Notes: generated by a model not told the origin, from the letters alone. A stretch of 64,000 bases of DNA from Paenarthrobacter histidinolovorans (GCF_014647595.1 NZ_BMPM01000002.1:248001-312000), one strand, 5' to 3'; positions 10,175 to 19,327 are shown, counted from the first letter of the stretch. Program-made: numbers and translations.

Positions 10175-10756
10175 TCATCCACCTTCTCTCAATTCCCACG
10201 GCAATTCTTCATAGTCCCCCAGCAGCTCACCCTCAAAAACCTCACCTTGCGGGAGTTCGTCCATCGCGTCAAGAATGAAGCCCCTGAATTTCCCCACCTC
10301 AGGGACATCCGCCAGCAGCGCTGTTCCGGAGTGCCCGGTATCCAAGGATATATTCCCTGAGTGCAATGTCCGTTGGAGCAGGCTCTGGTGGACTTCCACA
10401 TGGCGGATGGACGCCAGGGAAATCTGCCAGTCCTTGCGCCTGAACATTCCGTATCTGGCAAGTATGCGGCGGCTGGTGAGGATGTACTTGATGGATCGCC
10501 ATTTCAGAACCCGCTTGACGCTGTAGGCCAGCAGAAACCAGGCCGCCAGCACCACGCAGGCCCCCATCAGCCACGGCGTCCACTCCGCTGATATGAACGG
10601 CACCAGCCGTTGGGCGTTGCCCTTGACGACCCAGGCACAGGCATAGGCAGCGACGGCAGGAACCACAATGAAAGCCAGCACTGGAAAGAAGAGCGAGCGG
10701 GCCTGTTGGCGCGTGATGGTGATGACCTGCTCCCCCGGAAGCAACTCTTTACGCAT
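10175..10756 (-). CDS. PH-domain (YdbS/DUF304-like) membrane protein
   Basis: A 193-residue protein. A short basic N-terminus leads into two hydrophobic segments (about 21-43 and 60-80), then a bacterial PH-like domain with YILTSRRILARYG, the hallmark of DUF304/YdbS-type proteins. The ATG at 10756 lies 8 nt inside the end of birA. The long upstream in-frame extension is only the shadow of birA and was discarded. It is probably an inner-membrane protein of unknown function. Tight coupling to biotin ligase and the cyclase suggests co-translation but gives no clear job. Confidence 0.85.
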   Translation of the reverse strand: MRKELLPGEQVITITRQQARSLFFPVLAFIVVPAVAAYACAWVVKGNAQRLVPFISAEWTPWLMGACVVLAAWFLLAYSVKRVLKWRSIKYILTSRRILARYGMFRRKDWQISLASIRHVEVHQSLLQRTLHSGNISLDTGHSGTALLADVPEVGKFRGFILDAMDELPQGEVFEGELLGDYEELPWELREGG

Positions 10757-11672
10757 AACCGCTTTCTGTGGCGCGAAGGTGCACCACATCGCCGGCAGTA
10801 ATGACGTGTTCCCGGCCGCCATGGTCCACCACCAGCAACGAACCATGCTCATCCAGGCGGGACGCGTGGCCAACCAGCTCAAGATCGCCCGGCAGATGCG
10901 CGCGTACCTCGCGGCCCAAGGTGACCATGGCCGATTCAACCCGCTTATGCAACGACGCTCCCCCTGCCAGACCGGCGGAAGGGTCTCCTTCGGAGTTGCA
11001 GAAGCTGCGGTAAAGCCGGGCAAAACGGGAAAGGTAGCTCTTGAGCAGTGCGGTGCGGTCCGTCGTCGTGGCTCCCTCCACTGCGAGCGATGTCGCTGTA
11101 GGTACCGGGAGCTCGTCCTCGGCGAGCGAGACATTGAGTCCCACACCGAGGATCACTGCCGGGACCGAGCCGTCTCCGAGAGGCGTCATCTGGGCAAGGA
11201 TGCCCGCGATCTTCCTCCCGTTGACAAGGACATCGTTCGGCCACTTGATGTCGGCCGACACTCCGGCTGTTTCCTGGAGGGCTTCACGCAGGGCAACGGC
11301 TGCCAGGAGTGAAAGCCACGAGTAGCTCTGCGTCGGGACGGGCATGCCTTGGGACGTCACGGGACGCAGCACTATCGAGACGGAAACCGCAGAGCGCTCA
11401 GGGGCTTCCCAATGCCGGTCCAGGCGCCCGCGCGCAGCCGTTTGGTGTTCGGCTGTCAGGACCGCCAGATCCGCCCACTTTTTCGGCTCAACCGTTACAG
11501 CACGGAGCAGGTCCGCATTGGTGGAACCCGTGGAGTCGACAATCGTCAGCTGCGAAATGCCGGCAGCAGACAGGAAATCCGGTTCCAGCAGCGCATCGCG
11601 GTCCAGCGCCGGCCGTTCCAGGCCGCTGGACGGGTCACGTGGTTCGCTGCTGTCTGGCTGTTCGGCATCCAT
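10749..11672 (-). CDS. birA: Biotin--[acetyl-CoA carboxylase] ligase
   Basis: Joins biotin via biotinyl-AMP to the acceptor Lys of carboxylases; the biotinylated alpha subunit at 23501-25315 is the obvious partner. The catalytic motifs are present: ARGRLDRHW (about 80-88, biotinyl-AMP loop) and KWPNDV (about 143-148), followed by the C-terminal domain ending HVITAGDVVHL. At 307 residues it lacks the N-terminal helix-turn-helix of E. coli BirA, so it is a monofunctional ligase without the repressor role. The first ~30 residues are a poorly conserved, acidic extension. TAGGAT lies 6 nt before the ATG, suggesting a leaderless mRNA. It heads the birA-PH-cyclase operon. Confidence 0.93.
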   Translation of the reverse strand: MDAEQPDSSEPRDPSSGLERPALDRDALLEPDFLSAAGISQLTIVDSTGSTNADLLRAVTVEPKKWADLAVLTAEHQTAARGRLDRHWEAPERSAVSVSIVLRPVTSQGMPVPTQSYSWLSLLAAVALREALQETAGVSADIKWPNDVLVNGRKIAGILAQMTPLGDGSVPAVILGVGLNVSLAEDELPVPTATSLAVEGATTTDRTALLKSYLSRFARLYRSFCNSEGDPSAGLAGGASLHKRVESAMVTLGREVRAHLPGDLELVGHASRLDEHGSLLVVDHGGREHVITAGDVVHLRATESGYA

Positions 11673-11678
11673 AGCTGA

Positions 11679-11684
11679 ATCCTA
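11679..11684 (-). promoter_or_regulatory. -10 hexamer of leaderless birA promoter
   Basis: TAGGAT on the minus strand with exactly 6 nt before the birA ATG; transcription would begin at or next to the start codon. Confidence 0.55.
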
Positions 11685-11739
11685 TCCAGTTGTGCCGCCC
11701 AGGAATGCTGGCGGCCCCGAAAAGAACCCGTGAAAACGC

Positions 11740-12618
11740 CTAGAGGAAGATGTCCGGCACCAGACGGTCTTCCGGCGCACCGAGGCTGTAGGGCGAAAAG
11801 TCGGAGACCCCGGCCGCACGCAGGACCTGCTCGTCCGTATAGAAGTTGCCCGTGGCTCCGGCCCCTGTCAACACCGCATGGGCTGCGTCGGCCATGATTT
11901 CCGGGCCGCGGGCTGCCTGCACCATTTGCCGCCCACCGGGCATGTTGCGGATCGCGGCGGTGTCGATCAGGGTGCACGGCCAGAGCGAGTTGACCGACAC
12001 GCCGTCGTCCTTCAATTCTTCGGCCAGGCCCAGGGTCGTCAGGCTCATCCCGTACTTGGCCATGGTGTAGGCCAGGTGCATCCCTGCCCACTTCGGGTCC
12101 AGGTTCAGCGGTGGGGAGAGCGTCAGGATGTGGCCCTGGCTGGATTCCCGGAGGGCGGGCAGCGCCAGTTTGGACAACAGGAAGGTTCCACGGACGTTGA
12201 TGTCCTGCATGAGGTCGTACCGCTTCATGTCCACGGCGTCTGTGCGGGACAGGTCTATGGCCGAGGCGTTGTTTACCACGACGTCGATGCCCCCGAAACG
12301 CTCGACGGCGGCGGCGACCGCTGCGGCGACGTCGTCATCATTGCGGACGTCCCCCACCAGCGGCAGGGCCTGGCCGCCGGCGGCGACCAGCTGCTCGGCA
12401 GCCGTAAAGACCGTGCCTTCGAGTTTCGGGTGCGGATCGCCGGTCTTGGCCATCAGGACGATGTTGGCGCCGTCGCGCGCCGCGCGGGTGGCGATGGCCA
12501 ACCCGATGCCGCGGCTTCCGCCTGACATCAGGATGGTCCGGTCCTTGAGCGAACCCGTGGCGACGTAGGGGCTGCCACTCGGGGAAAGTGTGCGGGAAGC
12601 GTCGTTGCTTGAACTCAT
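11740..12618 (-). CDS. SDR-family oxidoreductase (HSDL2-like)
   Basis: NAD(P)-dependent short-chain dehydrogenase of 292 residues. The cofactor loop SGGSRGIGLAIA (about 32-43), the NNAS motif and the catalytic Ser (in TLSPPL) plus YxxxK (YTMAK) are all present. The pattern SPPLNL and WPCTLIDTAA resemble the HSDL2-like group of SDRs associated with fatty-acid or isoprenoid oxidation; the substrate is not known. The gene is divergent from the carboxylase operon. A leaderless-type -10 (TAGAGT, 6 nt before ATG) and a perfect 24-bp palindrome at 12637-12660 suggest control by a TetR-type repressor. Confidence 0.88.
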   Translation of the reverse strand: MSSSNDASRTLSPSGSPYVATGSLKDRTILMSGGSRGIGLAIATRAARDGANIVLMAKTGDPHPKLEGTVFTAAEQLVAAGGQALPLVGDVRNDDDVAAAVAAAVERFGGIDVVVNNASAIDLSRTDAVDMKRYDLMQDINVRGTFLLSKLALPALRESSQGHILTLSPPLNLDPKWAGMHLAYTMAKYGMSLTTLGLAEELKDDGVSVNSLWPCTLIDTAAIRNMPGGRQMVQAARGPEIMADAAHAVLTGAGATGNFYTDEQVLRAAGVSDFSPYSLGAPEDRLVPDIFL

Positions 12619-12624
12619 GGGGAC

Positions 12625-12630
12625 ACTCTA
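12625..12630 (-). promoter_or_regulatory. -10 hexamer of leaderless SDR promoter
   Basis: TAGAGT on the minus strand, 6 nt from the ATG at 12618. The matching -35 region falls inside the palindrome at 12637-12660. Confidence 0.5.
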
Positions 12631-12636
12631 ACCCAA

Positions 12637-12660
12637 CTATGTTACCGACGGGTAACATAG
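12637..12660. promoter_or_regulatory. Perfect 10+4+10 palindrome, probable TetR-type operator
   Basis: CTATGTTACC, four bases, then GGTAACATAG: ten perfectly paired bases per arm, directly upstream of the SDR -10. The size and symmetry are typical of TetR-family operators. The cognate regulator is not identified in the window. Confidence 0.65.
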
Positions 12661-12687
12661 CGAAGGATTTGGCTACGACGCGGAAAA

Positions 12688-12704
12688 TTGTAGGGTTTCT
12701 ACAG
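12688..12704. promoter_or_regulatory. Dyad TTGTAG-N5-CTACAG upstream of carboxylase beta gene
   Basis: Six-base arms (one end mismatch) around GGTTT. A near-identical dyad sits at 23389-23407 before the carboxylase alpha gene. It abuts the -35 position of a candidate TAGACT -10 at 12727-12732, a place suited to repression. Confidence 0.55.
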
Positions 12705-12834
12705 CGGTTCGCGGCAAAGGCGTCATTAGACTGGCCTGCGGGGCCTGTTCTTTGTACGGAAGCTACTTAAGTCAGCTTTCGTCCGTACCCAGGACTGCGC
12801 CAGCGAATATCAGCTACAGAGCCGGAGACACTTG

Positions 12835-14418
12835 ATGAGCCACGATCTGACAACGACAGCGGGAAAGATTGCCGACTTCCGCGACCGCCAGGCACGGGCA
12901 GAGCAGCCTTCCGGCCCGGAAGCGATTGAGAAGCAGCACGCCCGCGGCAAGAACACCGCCCGTGAGCGCATCGACCTCCTGGTCGACCCGGACTCCTTCG
13001 TGGAGTTCGACGCCCTTGCAGTCCACCGCTCCACGGCCTTCGGCATGGAAAAGAAGAAGCCGCTCGGCGATGGTGTCGTCTCCGGTTACGGGACCGTCGA
13101 TGGCCGCCTTGTGGCCATCTACAGCCAGGACTTCAGCGTCTACGGCGGCTCGCTGAGCCAGGTCAACGGCGAGAAAATCGTCAAGGTCCAGGAATTCGCC
13201 CTCCGCAACGGCTGCCCCGTTGTCGGCATCAACGACGGCGGCGGTGCCCGTATCCAGGAAGGCGTGGCCTCCCTGGCAATGTTCGCGGACATCTTCCGCA
13301 ACAACGTCCATGCCTCCGGCGTGGTCCCCCAGATCTCCCTCATCATGGGCCCGTGCGCCGGCGGAGCAGCCTACTCCCCCGCCCTCACCGACTACGTGGT
13401 GATGGTGGACAAGACCTCCCACATGTTCATCACCGGTCCCGATGTCATCAAGACCGTCACCGGTGAAGACGTGGATATGGAAACCCTGGGCGGCGCCCGC
13501 CAGCACAACGCCACCACCGGCACCTCCACGTACCTGGCATCCGACGAGGCCGACGCGATCGAATTCGTGCGCGAACTCCTGGACTTCCTTCCGTCCAACA
13601 ACCTCTCCGAAGCCCCGGTTGTTGAGCACGACCAGGAGCTGGAACCCAACGACGACGACCTCGCCCTGGACACGCTGATTCCGGACTCGGCCAACCAGCC
13701 CTACGACATGCGCAAAGTCATTGAGCAAATCGTGGACGACGCCCACTTCCTGGAAATGCAGTCGCTCTACGCGCCGAACGTAATCATTGGTTACGGCCGT
13801 GTGGAAGGACACACTGTCGGCATCGTCGCCAACCAGCCGATGCAGTTCGCGGGCACCCTGGACATCTCGGCCTCGGAAAAGGCCGCACGGTTCGTCCGCC
13901 ATTGCGACGCTTTCAACATCCCCATCATCACGCTGGTTGACGTTCCCGGCTTCCTGCCCGGCAAGGACCAGGAATTCCAGGGCATCATCCGCCGCGGAGC
14001 CAAGCTCCTCTACGCCTACGCCGAAGCCACGGTTCCCAAACTCACCGTCATCACCCGCAAGGCCTATGGCGGCGCCTACATCGTGATGGGTTCCAAGAAG
14101 CTCGGGGCCGACCTCAACCTTGCATGGCCGACGGCGCAGATTGGCGTCATGGGTGCCCAGGGTGCGGTCAATATCCTTTACCGCCGCGATCTTGCCGCGG
14201 TAGCCGAAGCCGGTGGAGACGTCGAGGCCAAGCGCGCCGAGATCATCAAGGGCTACGAGGAAGAACTCCTCAATCCGTACCAGGCAGCACAGCTTGGGTA
14301 TGTTGACGCAGTGATCGCCCCCTCGGATACCCGCCTGCAAATCATCCGCGGCCTGCGGGCTCTCCGGGACAAGCGTGCAAGCCTGCCCACCAAGAAGCAC
14401 GGAAACATCCCGCTGTGA
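12835..14418 (+). CDS. pccB: Acyl-CoA (propionyl/acetyl-CoA) carboxylase beta subunit, carboxyltransferase
   Basis: Transfers the carboxyl group from carboxybiotin to acyl-CoA, giving malonyl- or methylmalonyl-CoA. It has 527 residues, the normal AccD/PccB length, with N- and C-terminal crotonase-like halves. Oxyanion-hole glycines are seen in [12 protein letters not shown] and in [11 protein letters not shown], and in the C-terminal half in [14 protein letters not shown] at 12835 is preferred over TTG at 12832 because GGAG lies 7 nt before it. It overlaps the epsilon subunit by 4 nt; alpha is at 23501. The leader carries an imperfect hairpin (12754-12788). Confidence 0.94.
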   Translation: MSHDLTTTAGKIADFRDRQARAEQPSGPEAIEKQHARGKNTARERIDLLVDPDSFVEFDALAVHRSTAFGMEKKKPLGDGVVSGYGTVDGRLVAIYSQDFSVYGGSLSQVNGEKIVKVQEFALRNGCPVVGINDGGGARIQEGVASLAMFADIFRNNVHASGVVPQISLIMGPCAGGAAYSPALTDYVVMVDKTSHMFITGPDVIKTVTGEDVDMETLGGARQHNATTGTSTYLASDEADAIEFVRELLDFLPSNNLSEAPVVEHDQELEPNDDDLALDTLIPDSANQPYDMRKVIEQIVDDAHFLEMQSLYAPNVIIGYGRVEGHTVGIVANQPMQFAGTLDISASEKAARFVRHCDAFNIPIITLVDVPGFLPGKDQEFQGIIRRGAKLLYAYAEATVPKLTVITRKAYGGAYIVMGSKKLGADLNLAWPTAQIGVMGAQGAVNILYRRDLAAVAEAGGDVEAKRAEIIKGYEEELLNPYQAAQLGYVDAVIAPSDTRLQIIRGLRALRDKRASLPTKKHGNIPL

Positions 14419-14672
14419 CCGCGCCCAAGCACCGGGCCGACTCCGCGCCCGAGCCGAAGTCCGCCGAAGCACCCGATGCGCCCCTGTTTTCAGTGGTCAA
14501 GGGCGAACCGACGGCCGAGGAACTCGCGGCGATTGCCGCCGTCGTGGTTTCCCTCAGCGCCCCGCAGGAAGCGGTTCCGTCCAAACCGAGCGTCCGGCAT
14601 TGGGTTCGCCGCCAGCAACTGCGCCTGGATCCCAGCCCGGGTCCCGGCGCGTGGCGGCGCAGCCGGGCGTAG
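14415..14672 (+). CDS. accE: Acyl-CoA carboxylase epsilon subunit
   Basis: Small actinobacterial accessory subunit that stabilises the alpha-beta carboxylase complex. It has 85 residues. A Pro/Glu-rich N-terminus is followed by the conserved core [20 protein letters not shown] and a C-terminal W..R tail (W63; PGAWRRSRA), which is the AccE pattern. GTG at 14415 overlaps the pccB stop (GTGA), implying translational coupling. Confidence 0.9.
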   Translation: MTAPKHRADSAPEPKSAEAPDAPLFSVVKGEPTAEELAAIAAVVVSLSAPQEAVPSKPSVRHWVRRQQLRLDPSPGPGAWRRSRA

Positions 14673-14724
14673 TTTCCCGACGCCAAAGAGTTCAACAACC
14701 CTTTCACGTAGACGCGGACGCGGT

Positions 14725-14730
14725 TAGGCT
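14725..14730 (+). promoter_or_regulatory. -10 hexamer of leaderless DUF885 promoter
   Basis: TAGGCT with 6 nt before the GTG at 14737. Confidence 0.55.
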
Positions 14731-14736
14731 CTGTGG

Positions 14737-16419
14737 GTGACTACTGCAAACACCCCCGTACGCCCGAAGTCCGCCATTGATGCCGTCGCTGACGCGTACA
14801 CAGAAAAGCTGATCGAACTCAATCCCAGTTTCGCCACGACACTGGGCCTGCCCGGGCACGAAACCGAGTACCCGGACTACTCCCCGGCCGGCGCAGAGGC
14901 CCACGCGCAGGCCACCCGTGACACCCTGGAAGCCCTTGCCGCCCTGGAGCCGGAAGACGAGTCCGATGTCGTGACCCTGGACGCCATGCGCGAGCGGCTG
15001 GGCCTGGACCTGGAAATCCACGACTCCGGTTGGGACGCAGCCGAGCTGAACAACATTGCCTCTCCGGCCCAGGACATCAGGGCCATTTTCGACCTCATGC
15101 CCACGGACACGGTGGAGCACTGGGAACACATCGCCGGCCGGGCGGCCAATGTGCCCGGGGCCGTCGAGGGCTACATTGCATCCCTTCGCGCCGCCAAGGA
15201 AAACGGCAAAGTAGCCGCCGCCCGCCAGGTGCGAATCGTCATCGAGCAGACCGGCCGCTACGCCGCCAACGACGGATTCTTCGCCAAAATGGCGGCCAAC
15301 GCCGCGATTGATGGCTCGCCCCTGCCCGCCGGGATCCAGGACAAGCTCGACGCCGGCACTGCCGCCGCGCGTTCTGCGTACAGCAGCCTGGGCGACTTCC
15401 TCCGGGACGAATTGTTGCCTGCAGCCCCGGAGAAGGACGCCGTTGGGCGTCAGCGCTACGCCCGCGCGTCCCGGTCCTTCCTTGGAGCTGAAGTGGATCT
15501 CGAAGAAACCTACGCTTGGGGCGTCCAGGAACTCGAGCGACTCATCGGCGAGCAGGAAAAAGTTGCCGGCCAGATCAAGCCGGGTGCGTCGATCGAAGAG
15601 GCCAAAAACATCCTCAACAACGATCCCGCGCGCCAGATAAAGGGCACCGACGCCCTCAAGGCCTGGATGCAGGAACTCTCCGACCGCGCAGTCACTGAGC
15701 TGGCCGACGTCCACTTCGACATCCCCGACGTCATGAAAACACTTGAGTGCATGATCGCCCCCACCGACGAGGGCGGCATCTACTACACCGGACCGTCCGA
15801 TGATTTCTCCCGGCCCGGCCGCATGTGGTGGTCAGTGCCGGCAGGCGAAGACACCTTCACCACCTGGTCCGAAACCACCACCGTGTTCCACGAAGGAGTC
15901 CCCGGCCACCACCTCCAGGTAGCCACTGCAACCTACCGCCGCGAACTCCTCAACAACTGGCGCCGGAACGTCTGCTGGGTCTCCGGGCACGGCGAGGGCT
16001 GGGCGCTCTACGCCGAGCAGCTCATGCTGGAACTGGGCTACCTCAAAGACCCGGGCGACCACATGGGCATGCTGGATGGCCAGCGTATGCGGGCAGCCCG
16101 AGTAGTCTTCGACATCGGCGTCCACCTCGAACTGCCAGTCCCCGAGCGCTGGGGCACCGGCACGTGGACCCCCGAAAAGGGCTTCGATTTCCTCAAGGCC
16201 AACCTCGACATCAGCGAGGGCCAGCTGCAGTTCGAATTCGCGCGCTACCTCGGCTGGCCGGGGCAGGCACCGTCATACAAGGTGGGGCAACGCCTCTGGG
16301 AACAGATCCGCGCTGAACTGGAAACGCGGGAAGATTTCGATCTGAAGTCCTTCCACAGCAAAGCGCTGAACATCGGCTCGGTGGGCCTGGACGTCTTGCG
16401 CCGGGCGCTGCTGGGCTGA
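14737..16419 (+). CDS. DUF885-family zinc metallopeptidase
   Basis: A 560-residue protein of the DUF885 family, related in architecture to gluzincin peptidases. The zinc motif HEGVPGHHLQ is at about residues 385-394, with the downstream Glu-containing SGHGEGWALYAEQ. No signal peptide is visible, so it should act in the cytoplasm, probably on peptides; the substrate is unknown. GTG start with a TAGGCT -10 hexamer 6 nt upstream, so a leaderless transcript separate from the carboxylase operon is likely. Downstream lies a 147-bp repeat array rather than a recognisable terminator. Confidence 0.9.
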   Translation: MTTANTPVRPKSAIDAVADAYTEKLIELNPSFATTLGLPGHETEYPDYSPAGAEAHAQATRDTLEALAALEPEDESDVVTLDAMRERLGLDLEIHDSGWDAAELNNIASPAQDIRAIFDLMPTDTVEHWEHIAGRAANVPGAVEGYIASLRAAKENGKVAAARQVRIVIEQTGRYAANDGFFAKMAANAAIDGSPLPAGIQDKLDAGTAAARSAYSSLGDFLRDELLPAAPEKDAVGRQRYARASRSFLGAEVDLEETYAWGVQELERLIGEQEKVAGQIKPGASIEEAKNILNNDPARQIKGTDALKAWMQELSDRAVTELADVHFDIPDVMKTLECMIAPTDEGGIYYTGPSDDFSRPGRMWWSVPAGEDTFTTWSETTTVFHEGVPGHHLQVATATYRRELLNNWRRNVCWVSGHGEGWALYAEQLMLELGYLKDPGDHMGMLDGQRMRAARVVFDIGVHLELPVPERWGTGTWTPEKGFDFLKANLDISEGQLQFEFARYLGWPGQAPSYKVGQRLWEQIRAELETREDFDLKSFHSKALNIGSVGLDVLRRALLG

Positions 16420-16479
16420 GGCTCATGTGCCTCCGGTCAGAGGCCGGACGTCCTCGGTGTGCTGACTTGCGGCGGGTCC

Positions 16480-17178
16480 GCACCCGTTCCCGCCGCGCGC
16501 ACCCCATCGGCGCAGGGTTCGCACCCGTTCCCGCCGAGCGCACCCGTGGTTACGGGTGCGATCGGGGGGAAGTGGTGCGCCTTGGCCAAAACCGTGCTGG
16601 GCGGCGAGTAACCTCGGGTGCGTGGTGCACCCGTTCGCGCCGCGCGCACCCCATCGGCGCAGGGTTCGCACCTGTTCCCCCATTTCGCACCAGTGGTTAC
16701 GGGTGCGATCGGGGGGAAGTGGTGCGCCTTGGCCAAGACCGTGCTGGGCGGAGAGTAACCTCGGGTGCGTGGTGCACCCGTTCCCGCCGCGCGCCCCCCC
16801 ATCGGCGCAGGGTTCGCACCCGTTCCCCCATTTCGCACCAGTGGTTACGGGTGCGGTCGGCGGAAAGTGGTGCGCCTTGGCCAAGACCGTGCTGGGCGGC
16901 GAGTAACCTCGGGTGCATGGTGCACCCGTTCCCGCCGCGCGCACCCCACCGGCGCTAGGTTCGCACCCGTTCCCGCCGAGCGCACCCGTGGTTACGGGTG
17001 CGATCGGGGGGAAGTGGTGCGCCTTGGCCAAGACCGTGCTGGGCGGCGAGTAACCTCGGGTGCATGGTGCACCCGTTCCCGCCGCGCGCACCCCATCGGC
17101 GCTAGGTTCGCACCCGTTCCCGCCGAGCGCACCCGTGGTTACGGGTGCGATCGGCGGAAATTGGTGCGCCTTGGCCAG
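16480..17178. repeat. Tandem array of about five 147-bp units
   Basis: Equivalent points recur at 16571, 16718, 16866, 17013 and 17160 (steps of 147, 148, 147, 147 bp), so about 4.7 copies are present. Each unit carries a hairpin of the form GCACCCGT-GGTT-ACGGGTGC (perfect in units 1, 4 and 5), a second dyad around GTGCACCC, and the string GAGTAACCTCGGGTGC. The array fills nearly all of the gap between the DUF885 gene and the symporter (16420-17331). The 148-bp step shifts the reading frame between copies, so the array is not a protein repeat. No gene was found in it. Confidence 0.92.
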
Positions 17179-17331
17179 AGATCATCACCACACTGTTTCC
17201 GGGAATAACTTCATCAAACTCCGTTACCACACCGAAAGCGGGGGCGACCACGGCCGAGGCGGGTCCAAGGCGGCGTAACATTTCTCAACGTCCGTTCGCT
17301 ATGTTATTTGTCGTGCACCTACCGTGTTCCG

Positions 17332-18765
17332 GTGAGCACCTCAACCAACACTTCCCCTTCAGCTGGAAAAACCGGCTTCCGGCTCCCCGCATGGGCCGGA
17401 TCCTTCGGCGTCCAGATCATCGCAGCCCTCATCATCGGCCTCGTCCTCGGCCTGATCGCCAAGTACACGGGCAGCACCAAGGCAGCCCCCAACGGCCTCG
17501 GCGCAACTCTCCAGACGATCGGCTCCAGCTACGTCTCGTTGCTGCAGACCGCCGTCGTTCCTTTGATTTTCACCGCCGTGGTGAGCTCCATCGCCAACCT
17601 GCGCCAGGTATCCAACGCCGCGCGCCTTGCATGGAACACGCTGCTGTGGTTCGCCATTACCTCGCTGATCTCGGTGCTGATCGGCATCGGACTGGGAGTG
17701 CTCCTGCAGCCCGGTGCCGCTACGGGCATCACCCAGAAAGCCGAGTACGCCGGCAAGACCGGTGACTGGTGGGCCTTCCTGATCGGCCTGTTCCCGAAGA
17801 ACTTCCTGGGCCTCGGCGCCAGCTCCACCGTCACAGAAAGCGCCAACGCCGCCACCACGGTGAGCACGGCCGTCAACTTCAACGTCCTCCAGATCCTGGT
17901 GGTCGCAATCGCCGTCGGTATCGCTGCCCTCAAGGTGGGCAAGCAGGCTGAGGCTTTCCTGACTTTCAACGCTTCCGCGCTGGCGGTCATCCAGAAGGTC
18001 CTGTGGTGGATCATCCGCATCGCCCCGCTGGGCACCATCGGCCTGATCGGCAACGCAGTTGCCATCTACGGCTGGGACACCATCGGTTCGTTGGGCAAGT
18101 TCACGGCCGCCATCTACATTGGCCTGGCCCTGGTCCTGTTCGTCCTCTACCCGATCCTGGTCCGGGCTCACGGGCTCTCCATCAAGCAGTACTTCTCCGG
18201 TGTTTGGCCGGCAGTACAACTGGCGTTCGTCTCCCGTTCCTCCATTGGCACGCTGCCGCTCACGCAGCGCGTCACTGAACGGAACCTGGGTGTGCCCTCC
18301 GGTTACGCTTCCTTCGCGGTGCCCCTCGGTGCCACCACCAAGATGGACGGTTGCGCAGCCATCTACCCGGCCGTCGCGGCAATCTTCGTAGCGCAGTTCT
18401 TCGGCATCAACCTGGACTTCACCCAGTACCTGCTGATCGTGCTGGTCTCCGTCCTCGGTTCCGCTGCTACGGCAGGCACCACCGGCGCCGTCGTCATGCT
18501 GACGCTGACCCTGTCAACGCTGGGACTGCCGCTGGCCGGCGTCGGCCTCCTGCTGGCCATCGACCCCATCCTGGACATGGGCCGCACTGCCGTCAACGTG
18601 GCAGGCCAGGCCCTGATCCCCGCGATCGTGGCAAAGCGCCAGGGCATCCTGGACGAGTCACTGTACAACGCACCGCGCAACGGTGCCGCGTTCGCCGACG
18701 AGTACGCAGCAGACAAGGCTGCCGCAGAGGCCGACGAGCGCGAACTGGCCGGTTCCAAGGCGTAG
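17332..18765 (+). CDS. Dicarboxylate/amino acid:cation symporter (DAACS family)
   Basis: Integral membrane symporter of about 477 residues, related to DctA/GltP, moving C4-dicarboxylates or acidic amino acids with H+/Na+. It has about eight hydrophobic spans. Family signatures are present: the Ser-rich reentrant loop SSIGTLPLT, the PLGATTKMDGCA segment, the second reentrant loop SAATAGTTGA and DPILDMGRTAVNVAG near the end. GTG at 17332 (MSTSTNTSPSAGK) is preferred over an upstream TTG at 17308, because TATGTT at 17300-17305 looks like the -10. A strong terminator follows at 18801. Confidence 0.9.
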   Translation: MSTSTNTSPSAGKTGFRLPAWAGSFGVQIIAALIIGLVLGLIAKYTGSTKAAPNGLGATLQTIGSSYVSLLQTAVVPLIFTAVVSSIANLRQVSNAARLAWNTLLWFAITSLISVLIGIGLGVLLQPGAATGITQKAEYAGKTGDWWAFLIGLFPKNFLGLGASSTVTESANAATTVSTAVNFNVLQILVVAIAVGIAALKVGKQAEAFLTFNASALAVIQKVLWWIIRIAPLGTIGLIGNAVAIYGWDTIGSLGKFTAAIYIGLALVLFVLYPILVRAHGLSIKQYFSGVWPAVQLAFVSRSSIGTLPLTQRVTERNLGVPSGYASFAVPLGATTKMDGCAAIYPAVAAIFVAQFFGINLDFTQYLLIVLVSVLGSAATAGTTGAVVMLTLTLSTLGLPLAGVGLLLAIDPILDMGRTAVNVAGQALIPAIVAKRQGILDESLYNAPRNGAAFADEYAADKAAAEADERELAGSKA

Positions 18766-18800
18766 CGCCTGCCGCTCTTTGGGCCATTCCTGAACGGCGC

Positions 18801-18832
18801 AAATCCCCCGGGGAGTTCTCCCCGGGGGATTT
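18801..18832. terminator. Perfect 14-bp hairpin terminator after the symporter
   Basis: Arms AAATCCCCCGGGGA and TCCCCGGGGGATTT around GTTC; the 3' arm ends in a short T run. Confidence 0.8.
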
Positions 18833-18857
18833 CCCCGTTAATGCGAGCAAAGCTGTA

Positions 18858-18863
18858 TAGGCT
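18858..18863 (+). promoter_or_regulatory. -10 hexamer of leaderless ybjQ promoter
   Basis: TAGGCT with 6 nt before ATG at 18870. Confidence 0.55.
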
Positions 18864-18869
18864 CTGAGC

Positions 18870-19313
18870 ATGTTGATCGTCACCTCCAATGAAATTCCGG
18901 GCCACCGCATTGACGCCGTCTTCGGCGAAGTCATGGGCCTCACCGTCCGATCGCGGGATATCGGCTCCCAGATGCTTGCCGGTTTCCGTTCACTGGGTGG
19001 CGGCGAGCTGCCCGAAATGACCAAGGCGCTCTATGAAAGCCGCCAGGAAGTCATGGCACGCATGGTCAACGAAGCACAGCAGCGTGGCGCCAACGCCATT
19101 GTTGCCATGCGCTTTGACACCTCCGAAATGGGCACCAACTGGACCGAAGTCTGCGCCTATGGAACTGCCGTGTACGTCCTCCCGCTGGGTGAAGGCGAGC
19201 CAGGCGCCACGGGACAGTCGATCTACCTGACCACGACGGCGTCGCAGCAGCAGCCCACCCCTCCGGCCCCGCCCCAGCAGCCGGCTCCCCCGGCCCCGCC
19301 CCAGCAGTTCTAA
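18870..19313 (+). CDS. ybjQ: YbjQ/DUF74-family protein with Pro-rich tail
   Basis: A 147-residue protein. Residues 1-105 match the YbjQ family (MLIVTSNEIPGHRI at the start, RGANAIVAMRFDT in the middle, ending in GTAVYVLP). These form pentameric rings of unproven function, often annotated as heavy-metal binding. The last ~40 residues are a Gln/Pro-rich tail (PPAPPQQPAPP) that is not part of the usual domain and could be a protein-contact or flexible tail. It is monocistronic, flanked by terminators, with a leaderless-type promoter. Confidence 0.87.
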   Translation: MLIVTSNEIPGHRIDAVFGEVMGLTVRSRDIGSQMLAGFRSLGGGELPEMTKALYESRQEVMARMVNEAQQRGANAIVAMRFDTSEMGTNWTEVCAYGTAVYVLPLGEGEPGATGQSIYLTTTASQQQPTPPAPPQQPAPPAPPQQF

Positions 19314-19327
19314 TCTGAAGCCCCCGG

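Noticed and set aside
16423..17091. Minus-strand open frame with a repeated ~49-residue pattern
   Set aside because: 147 bp is 49 codons, so any frame through the array looks repetitive. The one 148-bp step changes the frame after two copies, so the protein repeat is not maintained.
16480..17178. CRISPR array
   Set aside because: The units are 147 bp and contiguous with no unique spacers, and no cas genes are nearby.
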